A stretch of 54,536 bases of DNA from Methylotenera sp. GTDB taxonomy: Bacteria > Pseudomonadota > Gammaproteobacteria > Burkholderiales > Methylophilaceae. Every line of letters begins with the position of its first letter. The stretch's first letter is position 1. The notes beneath the pieces are model-generated. The model did not search any database and had not been told where the DNA came from. It saw only the letters and a program-made list of their open reading frames with translations. Both the position numbers and the translations under genes were made by a program. Of this stretch, positions 1 to 9,151 are shown piece after piece. The stretch spans positions 1 to 54,536 of the forward strand of contig JAQTXW010000009.1 in the NCBI GenBank assembly GCA_028688575.1, in the 5' to 3' direction.

Positions 1-2
1 TC

Positions 3-92
3 TGGCGGAAGAGGCGAGATTCGAACTCGCGATAAGGTTACCCTTATGCCACCTTTCCAGGGTGGTGACTTAAACCACTCATCCACTCTTCC
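3..92 (-). tRNA. tRNA-Ser(GGA)
   Basis: Read on the minus strand this folds as a class II tRNA. The acceptor stem GGAAGAG pairs with CTCTTCC, followed by discriminator G and an encoded CCA (3-5). The anticodon stem CCACC/GGTGG encloses loop CTGGAAA, giving anticodon GGA (serine, UCC/UCU codons). The long variable arm and the T-arm with GTTCGAATC are both present. At 90 nt including CCA it has the usual tRNA-Ser length. Confidence 0.96.
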
Positions 93-369
93 ACGAATGT
101 GGCGAATTATAGTTTAAATTGTTGCAAAATCCTATTGGTAGATGACGACATTAAAGCGTAAACACCCAAAAACTTTGTATCAATTGCAAGCTGACTGAAA
201 ATTCACTCTGCAATAGTAAACAATCAGAGTCAATGCACGATTCATTTAAGCGGCTTGCTTCGAACTCCAGCCTAAAGAAGTAGGTGAAAATTCGCCTAAT
301 AATAGAATGTAGGCCACATCAAAGAACGGCAGCAAAGCACCAAAATGCGGGCACTTATTCTGCGTTTTC

Positions 370-1602
370 TTAGGTAAGAAAATAGGTATCAACGATGCCT
401 TTACCTTTAATATCAACACCAGTACGCAGCTTGAATTGATAGGCGCCATCTAGAAGCTGCTTAGTGGTATAAGACACCTGAATTGCATCGGGCAGGCTGG
501 TTTCCTCCATACGGCTTGCCATATTGACAGTATCCCCCCATAAGTCGTAACTAAATTTGCTACTACCGATCACACCCGCTACCACATCACCAGTATTAAT
601 CCCTATACGCATTTTCAGATCAAGCCCAGTCTGCGCTGATAACTCATTAAGTTCAGACCGCATATCCAGCGCCATTGCGGCAATGCGCTGCGCATGGTCA
701 TCACATGCCACGGGCGCACCAGATACCGCCATGTAGGCATCCCCTATCGTTTTGATTTTTTCAACCTGATATTTCTCTGCCAACTGGTCAAAACGTGAAA
801 ATATTTTAGAGAGCAAATCAATCAACTGCGCAGGCGGCATTTTTTCAGACATCTGCGTAAAATTCACCAAGTCGGCAAACATCACCGTCACCGCTTCATA
901 ATGATCGGCAATCCGCATGTCATTTTCTTTTAGTCTTTCAGCGATTGGTGCAGGTAAGATATTCAACAGCAACTTTTCAGACCTTGCCTGTTCGACTTCT
1001 AACGAAAGCATGACACGTTCTTTCTGCCCTTGAAAGAAACGCAACACACCATAAAGTATGGATGCAGTTCCTGTGATATTCATTAAAAAAAACGTATCCT
1101 TAACGCCAGATGGAATGGGCATGGCATTACCAGCAAAATAATGGTTCATCTGCCAAGATAAGAATGCCAAGCCGACAAACAGCAAAAACCATGGCGTAGA
1201 CTGGCGAGTGCCCAGTATCATGAGCGCCCCCACAGGTGATAATATCGCCCAGATTGCCACGCCACTGGACGCCTCGTAACCACCAATCACCCACTGCATA
1301 AAAAACGGCATGACCAGTAGCATGACCAGTTGAGTAAACGTGAAATACTCGAACCTTTTGGATCGGTAAAAAATAAACAAACTGACGTAAGAAATCACCA
1401 AATAGAAGTATGGCACTGCAGCAATGACCGCATAACCATCACCCAGGCCAGATAAAGTATAAATCCAGAAAAAACTGACCAAGGTCTCAGCAATGACCAG
1501 AATAGACAAGATGGTTTTACCCAATGCTTCAGTTGTTGGATTAGTGAGATTCACCCAGAACTCACGCGTCATGATTGAGGGCGGCACTAAATTCACTGGC
1601 AT
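370..1602 (-). CDS. Membrane-bound class III adenylate cyclase
   Basis: A 410-residue protein with about six hydrophobic segments (residues ~25-190) followed by a short coiled linker and a class III cyclase domain (~235-410). All catalytic positions are visible: metal-binding Asp244 (in FADLVNFT) and Asp288 (in KTIGDAY), adenine-selecting Lys284 and Asp353 (YDLWGD), and the transition-state pair Asn360/Arg364 (VNMASR). Lys plus Asp at the base-selecting positions favours ATP over GTP, so cAMP synthesis is expected at the inner membrane. The signal sensed by the membrane part is unknown. It stands alone, between tRNA-Ser and a long intergenic region. No clear ribosome binding site precedes the first ATG, and Met11 is an alternative start. 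Confidence 0.88.
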   Translation of the reverse strand: MPVNLVPPSIMTREFWVNLTNPTTEALGKTILSILVIAETLVSFFWIYTLSGLGDGYAVIAAVPYFYLVISYVSLFIFYRSKRFEYFTFTQLVMLLVMPFFMQWVIGGYEASSGVAIWAILSPVGALMILGTRQSTPWFLLFVGLAFLSWQMNHYFAGNAMPIPSGVKDTFFLMNITGTASILYGVLRFFQGQKERVMLSLEVEQARSEKLLLNILPAPIAERLKENDMRIADHYEAVTVMFADLVNFTQMSEKMPPAQLIDLLSKIFSRFDQLAEKYQVEKIKTIGDAYMAVSGAPVACDDHAQRIAAMALDMRSELNELSAQTGLDLKMRIGINTGDVVAGVIGSSKFSYDLWGDTVNMASRMEETSLPDAIQVSYTTKQLLDGAYQFKLRTGVDIKGKGIVDTYFLT

Positions 1603-1872
1603 AGTATATCAAGCTGAAATAACATTTTTCTCACACCTACTCATTAAACCCTAGGATCTACATTCCTACTATAACGCAAGCCAATGGCTTTTTCTATCGT
1701 TAAATTCAAGTTATGTAAGTCTGTTTTTACTATGCGTTGTGCACACATAGAAATATTTGCGAAAGTCCTTTTTAGCGTATTGAACCTCGTAAAAAGTCTC
1801 TCTAAGTAAAATACTTAATTTACAAAAAAGCATGCATCTATCACTTGATTTGCCAAGCACATAAGATTATCG

Positions 1873-1898
1873 TTCTAAAATATGGCTTAATTTTAGAA
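1873..1898. promoter_or_regulatory. Inverted repeat upstream of aldB, possible operator
   Basis: Perfect 9-bp arms TTCTAAAAT (1873-1881) and ATTTTAGAA (1890-1898) with an 8-nt spacer. The repeat lies about 70-95 bp upstream of the candidate -10 of the aldehyde dehydrogenase gene. It has no T-run, so it is not an obvious terminator, and its position suits an activator site. The regulator is unknown. Confidence 0.35.
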
Positions 1899-1966
1899 AG
1901 CCTTGTCCAATTGGGCTTGCAAGCTAAAATCAACAAGTAAGAATGTTTTAATCTGGGATGTAGCGC

Positions 1967-1972
1967 TATAAT
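1967..1972 (+). promoter_or_regulatory. Candidate -10 box of aldB
   Basis: TATAAT matches the sigma-70 -10 consensus and lies 54 nt before the aldB start codon. The sequence 17 nt upstream (TGTTTT, 1944-1949) is a poor -35, which suggests dependence on an activator. A GAGGAG Shine-Dalgarno follows at about 2014-2019. Confidence 0.4.
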
Positions 1973-2025
1973 TTTTGTTTTAAAAATGAATCACACCACA
2001 CAACGTAATCACTAGAGGAGCTGGC

Positions 2026-3546
2026 ATGAGTTTAGATTTATTAAAAGGTCTTGGAGTCACTATACCTTACAAGGCAAAGTACGATAACTTTATCGGTGGC
2101 AAATGGGTCGCCCCTGTCAAAGGCGAATACTTTGATGTGATTACGCCAATTACAGGCAAACCCTACACCAAAGCCGCACGCTCCAGCGCTGAAGACGTTG
2201 AGTTGGCACTAGATGCTGCCCATGCTGCAGCAGATAAATGGGGCAAAACTGCACCAGGCGAGCGCGCTAATTTATTGTTAAAAGTGGCTGACCGACTCGA
2301 ACAAAATCTAGAGCTGATTGCAACAGCTGAAACGATTGATAACGGCAAGCCTATTCGTGAAACGCTCAACGCGGACATTCCATTAGCAATCGACCATTTC
2401 CGCTATTTTGCTGGCTGTTTACGCGCACAAGAAGGCTCATTGAGTGAAATTGACGAACACACAGTGGCTTATCATTTCCATGAACCGTTAGGTGTTGTAG
2501 GCCAGATTATCCCTTGGAACTTCCCTATTTTAATGGCCGCATGGAAACTGGCACCTGCAATAGCCGCAGGCAACTGCGTGGTGATGAAGCCAGCAGAATT
2601 TACCCCTATTAGCATTCTGATTCTGACTGAAATTATTGCGGACATCCTGCCACCAGGGGTGATGAATATCGTGAATGGCTATGGTCGTGAAGTGGGCGCC
2701 CCGCTCGCCAACAGTAAACGTATCGCAAAAATCGCCTTCACTGGCTCAACAGCGACAGGCAGAGTCATAGCACAGGCCGCTGCGGGCAATTTGATTCCTG
2801 CCACCTTGGAACTTGGTGGCAAATCACCTAATATTTTCTTTGAGGACATCGCACTCGCCGATGATGACTTTTTTGATAAAGCCGTTGAAGGCCTGGTACT
2901 GTTTGCCTTTAATCAAGGTGAGGTCTGCACCTGCCCATCACGCGCTTTAATCCAGGAGTCAGTGTACGACAAGTTCATGGAACGTGTGTTACCGCGTGTT
3001 GCTGCAATTAAACAGGGCAATCCGCTGGACCCTAACACCATGATTGGTGCACAGGCTTCTGAGGACCAAATCAACAAGATTATGTCTTACATGGACATTG
3101 GAAGACAAGAAGGTGCAGAACTGCTAATCGGCGGTGAACGCAGCCTATTAACAGGCGCATTGGCTGACGGCTACTATGTTAAACCTACCTTGTTTAAAGG
3201 TAACAACAAAATGCGTATTTTCCAGGAAGAGATTTTTGGCCCAGTGCTTGCTGTGACAACATTCAAAGACGAAGCTGAGGCGTTAGCGATTGCCAATGAC
3301 ACGGTATTTGGCTTAGGCTCTGGTGTATGGTCACGTGATGGCAGCCGCGCTTACCGCATGGGGCGTGGCATCAAGGCAGGTCGCGTGTGGACTAACTGTT
3401 ATCACGCATATCCGGCACATGCTGCATTTGGTGGCTATAAAGAATCTGGCATTGGTCGTGAAACACACAAAATGATGCTTGATCACTACCAACAAACCAA
3501 GAATCTGCTGGTAAGCTACAGCCCTAAAAAATTAGGTTTCTTTTAG
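2026..3546 (+). CDS. aldB: NAD-dependent aldehyde dehydrogenase, AldB/ExaC type
   Basis: A 506-residue cytoplasmic enzyme expected to oxidise acetaldehyde or related aldehydes to carboxylates using NAD(P)+. Catalytic Cys301 lies in [12 protein letters not shown], and the general base Glu262 lies in LELGGKSPN. The motif PWNFP (~163-167), the Rossmann-domain glycines (FTGSTATG) and the C-terminal segment [15 protein letters not shown] are all intact. From memory the sequence is very close to E. coli AldB over its whole length, including the paired GEVCTC motif. The start at 2026 has a strong GAGGAG ribosome binding site. The DUF779 gene that habitually accompanies this subfamily follows, separated by an intrinsic terminator. 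Confidence 0.92.
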   Translation: MSLDLLKGLGVTIPYKAKYDNFIGGKWVAPVKGEYFDVITPITGKPYTKAARSSAEDVELALDAAHAAADKWGKTAPGERANLLLKVADRLEQNLELIATAETIDNGKPIRETLNADIPLAIDHFRYFAGCLRAQEGSLSEIDEHTVAYHFHEPLGVVGQIIPWNFPILMAAWKLAPAIAAGNCVVMKPAEFTPISILILTEIIADILPPGVMNIVNGYGREVGAPLANSKRIAKIAFTGSTATGRVIAQAAAGNLIPATLELGGKSPNIFFEDIALADDDFFDKAVEGLVLFAFNQGEVCTCPSRALIQESVYDKFMERVLPRVAAIKQGNPLDPNTMIGAQASEDQINKIMSYMDIGRQEGAELLIGGERSLLTGALADGYYVKPTLFKGNNKMRIFQEEIFGPVLAVTTFKDEAEALAIANDTVFGLGSGVWSRDGSRAYRMGRGIKAGRVWTNCYHAYPAHAAFGGYKESGIGRETHKMMLDHYQQTKNLLVSYSPKKLGFF

Positions 3547-3619
3547 GGAAGCATGTCGGTTCAATAGTGACTGAAAGCTAGTTTAATCCGTTGAACTAAA
3601 TTAGCTGCAAACTATGTAT

Positions 3620-3652
3620 AAAGAGGCGGCTAAGTTCCGCCTCTTTATTTTT
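3620..3652 (+). terminator. Rho-independent terminator after aldB
   Basis: A perfect 10-bp stem AAAGAGGCGG / CCGCCTCTTT (3620-3629 and 3637-3646) with a 7-nt loop is followed by ATTTTT. It stops plus-strand transcription after aldB. The DUF779 gene starts only 16 nt later, so that gene probably depends on read-through. Confidence 0.9.
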
Positions 3653-3667
3653 ATGTGAAAAGGTTTA

Positions 3668-4060
3668 ATGATGGTCAGCCAAAAAACAGAAAGACTTTCT
3701 GCCACACCCTCTGCAGTCGCGCTCATCCAAAAACTGTCAGCACAATTTGGGCCCATCATTTTCTTTCAGTCTGGTGGCTGTTGTGAAGGCAGTGGCCCAT
3801 TGTGTATGCCAGCCAATGAATTTCATCCTAGCCCATCAGACGTCATACTCGGTGAACTTGAAGGTGCAATCTATTATATGGGAGATAGTCATTTCTCATT
3901 TGCCGAAAACACACATACCATTCTAGATGCAGTATCAGGTTCAAGCGGCTCATTCTCACTAGATTGCGGTACAGGCATGGCATTTATCACCCGTGGGCGC
4001 TTATATAACGACGAGGAAATATCGCAATTACCTCCTGTTATGCGCGTTGGCTATCGCTAA
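3668..4060 (+). CDS. DUF779 family protein, aldehyde dehydrogenase partner
   Basis: A small 130-residue cytoplasmic protein. Conserved-looking features include QSGGCCEGSGPLC with three cysteines (residues ~35-47), the segment YYMGDSHF, and a glycine-rich segment near residues 95-110. This matches my memory of DUF779, a family found almost always directly downstream of AldB/ExaC-type aldehyde dehydrogenases and whose biochemical role is not established. The start is the first of two adjacent ATGs, after an AAAAGG ribosome binding site. It converges on the diguanylate cyclase gene, whose stop lies 7 nt away. Confidence 0.85.
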   Translation: MMVSQKTERLSATPSAVALIQKLSAQFGPIIFFQSGGCCEGSGPLCMPANEFHPSPSDVILGELEGAIYYMGDSHFSFAENTHTILDAVSGSSGSFSLDCGTGMAFITRGRLYNDEEISQLPPVMRVGYR

Positions 4061-4067
4061 TGTTTGA

Positions 4068-5915
4068 TCACAGTGTCTTGGCTGCCTCTGAAATTTTTTC
4101 AGCGCCGATCACCTGATTGCGTCCACTGTGCTTTGCCTGATATAAGGCGGCATCAGCTCTAGGGATAATCTGCTCTGGCGTTTCGCCTGCAATTCTTTCT
4201 GCAACGCCAGCACTGAAAGTAATAAGCACACGCTCATTGTTATGCATAAAGAAATTCTTAGTAAGCTCACGCTGTACGCGCGTGATCACTTTTACCGCTT
4301 CATCCTGAGGAGTATCTGGCAGAATAATAATAAATTCTTCACCGCCGTAACGCGCCAGAACATCCGTTGTTCGCAGCACATCCTTGAGTACACGGACTAA
4401 GTGCGTCAAGGCTTCATCCCCTGTTGCATGCCCTAGTGTATCATTGAGTTTTTTAAAGTGATCAATGTCCAGCATCGCAATGCATAGCATTGTATTATGA
4501 CGGTCCGCACGGCCAAATTCTCGGGCAATGGCCTCATCCATCCCGCGCCTGTTAAGTGCGCCAGTCAGATAGTCCTGATGTGCCACCTGACCAATATAGT
4601 CAAGCTCCGCAGTCAGCTCCTGTATGCGCCTTTCTGCTTCCTGTGCCTGTTTTTGGCTTTGGCTGAACTCATCCCTCGTACGCTGCACACTTAATCCGAT
4701 AGCACGTGTATCTTCTAGAATATTATTCAGCAATAAATTGAGCTCGCCTATATTTTCTGTTGTGGCAATTTTTTGCTGATAGCCTTCAATTTTGTCATGA
4801 TAGTCACTGGTGCTTTCGGTCATTTCAACCAAGCGATCTACAAAAGTAGTGACCATTTTTTTCAGGGTGTCTTTGGCTTCTGTCAATGCAGGCTTCAGTT
4901 GTGCCTGCTTGTAAGTAAGCTCTTTTAAGCTGGCCTCTGCATCATAGAGGGTATTCACACTCAATGGCTTGGAAATAATGTCGCCCACTACCGTAGTTTG
5001 CGCGTAAAGCCATTTATCTTCTATCTGCACCAACTCACCCATACTGGCCAATACCAACCGTAATAGCTGTATCAGGGAATCATGTATCTTACCTTGGTGG
5101 TCACGTTCTATTTCAATGGCAAGCAGAATGGAGCGCAAGTCTTTCGCACATGCGGCCAACGCCTGCTCACCATCGGCCTGTTGCAACCGAGATAACAAAG
5201 CGGTAGCCTTCTTCTGAGTCTCAGATACAGCCTCCAAGCCTGGAATAATCACCAACTCAAAAGCTTTGAGTAGCATGTCACGCCATAGTGCGGAGTTTTG
5301 CACAGATACATGCCCAGCCTGCAAGGGTGAAGGTGCTGACACAGCTAAAGATGCCTGTGCATTTGTATTGGCGGCCGCATCCGCATGTGTTGCCAGGCCG
5401 TCTGTAACAACGGCATCCGATGTGCCACTTAGCCCCCAAGAGTTAATCAGCGCCTGAATTTTTTGTGCCAAAACATCAGAATCATTAGCAAAATTAATCA
5501 AGACTTTACTTAAGCCTTCTTTTTTACGGCTCAAGGTAACGCCTTTATGGCTGACCTCTAACTGCTTGAGTAAATGACGAATCAGCACAGACCAGCTTAC
5601 TGCCTCATCTGCACTTTCACTTCCAGCAGACGGAAATAGCTTATGCAGTTGCAGTTCAACTTTTGCCCAGTCATTTTTTTCAATCAGTGGCGCAATCGCG
5701 TTCGCCACCGCGATATATTTAGGTGATTGCTTACCCGCCTTGAGTAACACTTTTTCCAGGGTTTTACCCAACTCTAATGATTGATCAATAGACTTTATGC
5801 CCGTGATTTCATCATAGACATTTCTGAAATTATCAGGGGTAGGCGGTAATTTCCGCTGCGTGAGTTGCAGCAGGGTTTGGCGCGCGGTTTCTATTGGGGA
5901 ACTGTTCTGTTGCAT
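4068..5915 (-). CDS. Diguanylate cyclase (GGDEF) with helical N-terminal region
   Basis: A 615-residue protein with no membrane segment. The N-terminal ~430 residues are largely helical with heptad-rich stretches (~330-450). The C-terminal ~165 residues are a GGDEF domain with active-site GGEEF (in ARYGGEEFIIIL). The c-di-GMP product-inhibition I-site RTTD lies five residues before it, so the enzyme should make c-di-GMP and be feedback-inhibited. The DxD-like segment AMLDIDHFKKLND is intact. No EAL domain is present. The N-terminal region starts with a conserved-looking segment (ETARQTLLQL...) seen in other betaproteobacterial GGDEF proteins. It is monocistronic, and its input signal is unknown. 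Confidence 0.9.
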   Translation of the reverse strand: MQQNSSPIETARQTLLQLTQRKLPPTPDNFRNVYDEITGIKSIDQSLELGKTLEKVLLKAGKQSPKYIAVANAIAPLIEKNDWAKVELQLHKLFPSAGSESADEAVSWSVLIRHLLKQLEVSHKGVTLSRKKEGLSKVLINFANDSDVLAQKIQALINSWGLSGTSDAVVTDGLATHADAAANTNAQASLAVSAPSPLQAGHVSVQNSALWRDMLLKAFELVIIPGLEAVSETQKKATALLSRLQQADGEQALAACAKDLRSILLAIEIERDHQGKIHDSLIQLLRLVLASMGELVQIEDKWLYAQTTVVGDIISKPLSVNTLYDAEASLKELTYKQAQLKPALTEAKDTLKKMVTTFVDRLVEMTESTSDYHDKIEGYQQKIATTENIGELNLLLNNILEDTRAIGLSVQRTRDEFSQSQKQAQEAERRIQELTAELDYIGQVAHQDYLTGALNRRGMDEAIAREFGRADRHNTMLCIAMLDIDHFKKLNDTLGHATGDEALTHLVRVLKDVLRTTDVLARYGGEEFIIILPDTPQDEAVKVITRVQRELTKNFFMHNNERVLITFSAGVAERIAGETPEQIIPRADAALYQAKHSGRNQVIGAEKISEAAKTL

Positions 5916-5993
5916 GCAAGCTTACTCGTTCATTGTTGCAATCATGATATCTCAAATTTAAAAACACTAGGCGTACATTTAGTTATTTTATTT

Positions 5994-7193
5994 TCACTCT
6001 GCGCGCAATGCATCTATTGGATCCAGCAGCGATGCACGCCTTGCTGGCATTACGCCTGCCAGCAGGCCAATCAGTGCAGAAACCGCCAATGCACCGAAAG
6101 CAAAACTCAAGGGGGTGTGTACAGGCAAGGCAGGTAATAAAAGCTGTAGTGATTGTGCTGCGGCCACCCCAAAAACCAAACCCAGCAAACCACCCAATGC
6201 CGCCAAGACGATAGATTCGCCCAAAAATAAATACAGCACCGTTAAACGCTGTGCGCCCAGTGCCATCATGAGCCCTATCTCATTTTTGCGCTCACTGACA
6301 GCAATTGTCATGATGGTGACGATACCCACACCGCCCACCAATAAAGAAATTCCGCCCAGCGCTCCCACTGCCATGGTAAGAATATCCAGGATATTAGAAA
6401 GCGTATTGAGCATATCTTCTTGTGTCACCACGGTAAAATCTTCAGCACCATGACGCAATTTCAGGCGGGCTTTCACCGCAGCAGCTACATTTGCCACAGA
6501 AGCCCCTTCTTTGTAGATTACGTGTATTTCCATCAACCCTTCACGGTTAAATAATTCCAGCGCCCTTTCCGCCGGGATATAAGCCGTATCATCCAGATCA
6601 ACGCCTAAAAACTGACCTTTGGGTGCCATCACACCAATCACCCTGAAATGCAAACCGCCAATTCTGACGCGTGCGCCCAGCGGATTCTCATGACCAAACA
6701 ATTCCTGACGCAATTTACTGCCTAACACAACCAAAGCCCGCGCATCACGATCATCTCTTGGTAAAAAATTGCCTATGCGTACCGTTGAACTGAACACCTG
6801 AGTAAAATCTGCATCTACGCCATAGACCAAAGTACGGCGTAGCCGTCCGTTAGCGGCTAATTCGGCATTCCCCCAAACCGTGGGTGTGGCCCCCAGCACA
6901 TTGGGCAGTTGTTTTAAAGATAAGGCATCATCCATCGTCAGCAAACGTGCGGTGGTAGGGATTCCTGAAGGGGGCTGGCCGCCTGTCTTGACTTTTCCCG
7001 GGCTAATACCAATCACATTGGTACCAAACTGAGTAAATTCTGCTAGCACAAAACGGTGCACACCTTCACCGATGGAGGTAAGCAAAATCACAGCCGCAAT
7101 CCCCACTGCAATCCCCAGTAAAGTAAGCACACTACGCATTCGGTGGGCAATCACTGCCTGTAGTGCGAAATTGGCTGAATCTTTAATTAACAT
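5994..7193 (-). CDS. MacB/FtsX-type ABC transporter permease (second permease)
   Basis: A 399-residue permease with an N-terminal membrane helix (~20-45), a large extracytoplasmic MacB-PCD-like domain (~45-265), and three C-terminal helices (~270-395) typical of FtsX folds. The C-terminal segment GVMPARRASLLDPIDALRAE is the usual ending of the family. It is the last gene of a four-gene unit (fusion protein, ATPase, two permeases), 15 nt after the previous permease. With that paralogue it probably forms a heterodimer moving a substrate across the periplasm through an outer-membrane channel not seen here. The substrate is not predictable. Confidence 0.88.
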   Translation of the reverse strand: MLIKDSANFALQAVIAHRMRSVLTLLGIAVGIAAVILLTSIGEGVHRFVLAEFTQFGTNVIGISPGKVKTGGQPPSGIPTTARLLTMDDALSLKQLPNVLGATPTVWGNAELAANGRLRRTLVYGVDADFTQVFSSTVRIGNFLPRDDRDARALVVLGSKLRQELFGHENPLGARVRIGGLHFRVIGVMAPKGQFLGVDLDDTAYIPAERALELFNREGLMEIHVIYKEGASVANVAAAVKARLKLRHGAEDFTVVTQEDMLNTLSNILDILTMAVGALGGISLLVGGVGIVTIMTIAVSERKNEIGLMMALGAQRLTVLYLFLGESIVLAALGGLLGLVFGVAAAQSLQLLLPALPVHTPLSFAFGALAVSALIGLLAGVMPARRASLLDPIDALRAE

Positions 7194-7208
7194 TACATCT
7201 ATCTCGCG

Positions 7209-8429
7209 CTAGCGTTTCGATAATGCCTCTATCGCATCCAATCTGGCGGCTCTTCTGGCTGGCATCACGCCAAACAGTAAGCCTGAAACCAATGCAGTGC
7301 CGAGGCCAGCAACCACTGCCCACAGAGGCGGGTAGGCAGGAAATGCTGGGTAAATATATCGTAAAAGCCCAGCGCCTAGATAACCGAAACATAAGCCTAA
7401 CAACCCTCCTAGCGTTGAGAGTAACAGGGCCTCAACCATAAATAACTGCTGTACAGATTTAGCCGTTGCCCCCAGCGCTTTAAGTAAGCCAATTTCTGCG
7501 GTACGCTGAGTGACAGATACCAGCATCACATTCATCACCAAAATGCCAGCAACGAACAAACTAATTGCAGCAATGCCCGCCACGCCTAGTGTTAGCACAT
7601 TTAATATCTTATCGAAAGTCTGCAAAACTGCGTCCTGTGCAATGACTGTCACATCTTCTTCACCATCATGGCGCTGGATAATGGCCTTTAATACGCGTGC
7701 TTTTACGGCTTCTATCTGCGAGCGGCTTTCCGTTTCAATCAAAATACGAAACAAAGTATTCGTATTCAACATCGCCTGTGCCATTTCTATTGGGATAATC
7801 AGCAGCTCATCACTGCTCATACCCATGCCACGCCCGCCTTCCGCCAACACCCCCACCACCCGCAATTTTCTATTACCGACTCTTACTGTTTTACCAATAG
7901 GATTAGCACTGCCAAACACGTCTTTTCTTACCTGTGCACCTAGCACCACTTCTGGTGCAGCAAGCGAAGTTTCAGTGTCTGATAAAAAACGGCCTAGAGA
8001 CAACTTTAAATTACGCAGTTTTTTATAATCGGCATTGGTGCCTAACAACATGGACTCACGCAACTTACCTGCAGCGTTTATCTCCGTGGTTGCGATTAGA
8101 ATGGGCGACACCAACTTGACGCCCGCCAACTTAAGCAATGAAGACGCATCTTCTACGGTTAAGTCACGCGGTGTAGACGTCACTAGATTGGCAGGGTTAA
8201 ACCCTCGTGTTTCTGACCTGCCAGGCAATACGATCACAAGATTTGTGCCCATAGATGAGAACTCATCGACAACATAACGCCTGGCGCCATCGCCAAGTGC
8301 TGTCAGCACCACCACAGCGGCAACCCCAATGGATATGGCTAAAATCAGCAAAAATGTGCGTAGAGAATTGCCGAAAGCGGCATAAGAAGAAAAGCGCAAT
8401 GTGTCGCTTATTCTCATTGAAAGCGTCAA
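7209..8429 (-). CDS. MacB/FtsX-type ABC transporter permease (first permease)
   Basis: A 406-residue paralogue of the downstream permease with the same plan: helix ~22-45, periplasmic domain ~45-275, three helices ~280-400, and the ending GVMPARRAARLDAIEALSKR. Its start overlaps the ATPase stop by 4 nt (ATGA type), indicating translational coupling. The ATPase is a separate gene, unlike E. coli MacB where it is fused to the permease. Both permeases keep the family's glycine-rich third-helix segments, so neither looks degenerate. Confidence 0.88.
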   Translation of the reverse strand: MTLSMRISDTLRFSSYAAFGNSLRTFLLILAISIGVAAVVVLTALGDGARRYVVDEFSSMGTNLVIVLPGRSETRGFNPANLVTSTPRDLTVEDASSLLKLAGVKLVSPILIATTEINAAGKLRESMLLGTNADYKKLRNLKLSLGRFLSDTETSLAAPEVVLGAQVRKDVFGSANPIGKTVRVGNRKLRVVGVLAEGGRGMGMSSDELLIIPIEMAQAMLNTNTLFRILIETESRSQIEAVKARVLKAIIQRHDGEEDVTVIAQDAVLQTFDKILNVLTLGVAGIAAISLFVAGILVMNVMLVSVTQRTAEIGLLKALGATAKSVQQLFMVEALLLSTLGGLLGLCFGYLGAGLLRYIYPAFPAYPPLWAVVAGLGTALVSGLLFGVMPARRAARLDAIEALSKR

Positions 8430-9151
8430 CCTTCCTTAACAATCAGGTCTTGTGCGGAATCATGCACAATAGCGCCATCTACCATGTGGATTTGCCGATG
8501 TGCACGCGCACCCAGCGCTTGGTCATGGGTCACCACAATCAATGTCATGCCCTGCTGGTTCAGCGCTTCCAGCAACCTGACTACCTCTTCACCTGTGGCA
8601 CGGTCAAGATTTCCCGTTGGCTCATCTGCCAATAACACCAAGGGACGCATCACTGTCGCACGTGCGATTGCCACACGCTGGCGTTGCCCGCCTGACAATT
8701 CATTGGGGCGATGCTGTGCGCGATCAGCCAGTCCATAATCATGAATCGCTTGTAAAACAATAGCGGCCCGCTCTTTTACCCCCACTCCCGCCAGCACCAG
8801 CGGCAACTCTATATTAGCGGCAGCGGTTAATCTCGGCACCAAATGAAAACTCTGGAAAATAAACCCTATACTTTTGCTACGCACACTCGCTTGCTCATCG
8901 GAATTAAGTGTCGTCACATCACGGCCTGCCAACTCATAACTGCCACGATCAGGTCTATCCAGCAAGCCTAACAAATTGAGCAGGGTAGATTTTCCAGAGC
9001 CTGAAGGTCCCATTACAGCAATATATTCACCTTGCCTGATTGTCAGATTTATATCATGCAGCGCTTGCACACTGGTGTCACCCAACTGAAACACTCTATC
9101 AATGGAGGTAAGCTGTATGATGGTCTGCTGGCTATTCATGACACGAGTCAA
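8426..9151 (-). CDS. ABC transporter ATP-binding protein, MacB/LolD class
   Basis: A 241-residue ATPase with Walker A GPSGSGKST (~50-58), a Q-loop in FIFQSFHLVPRL, the signature LSGGQRQRVAIARA, Walker B VLLADEPTG and an H-loop (VVTHD). It powers the two FtsX-type permeases encoded directly downstream. Its stop overlaps the first permease start, and its start directly follows the fusion-protein stop. Met5 is an alternative start. The FtsX architecture suggests mechanotransmission rather than classical substrate passage through the membrane. Confidence 0.93.
   Translation of the reverse strand: MTRVMNSQQTIIQLTSIDRVFQLGDTSVQALHDINLTIRQGEYIAVMGPSGSGKSTLLNLLGLLDRPDRGSYELAGRDVTTLNSDEQASVRSKSIGFIFQSFHLVPRLTAAANIELPLVLAGVGVKERAAIVLQAIHDYGLADRAQHRPNELSGGQRQRVAIARATVMRPLVLLADEPTGNLDRATGEEVVRLLEALNQQGMTLIVVTHDQALGARAHRQIHMVDGAIVHDSAQDLIVKEG

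Larger units (their letters stand above)
1603..2025. other. Intergenic region, cyclase / aldehyde dehydrogenase
   Basis: This 423-nt region lies between divergent genes. I see no credible ORF. It contains a 9-bp inverted repeat (1873-1898), a TATAAT-like -10 for the aldehyde dehydrogenase (1967-1972) and that gene's strong Shine-Dalgarno just before 2026. The remainder is A/T-rich and unassigned. Confidence 0.6.

Noticed and set aside
246..449. A 67-codon minus-strand frame ending in SSKQAA, partly overlapping the adenylate cyclase end
   Set aside because: It overlaps the 3' end of the cyclase gene in another frame on the same strand, has no ribosome binding site and no motif. The part outside the cyclase (246-369) could be a remnant, but I cannot support it.
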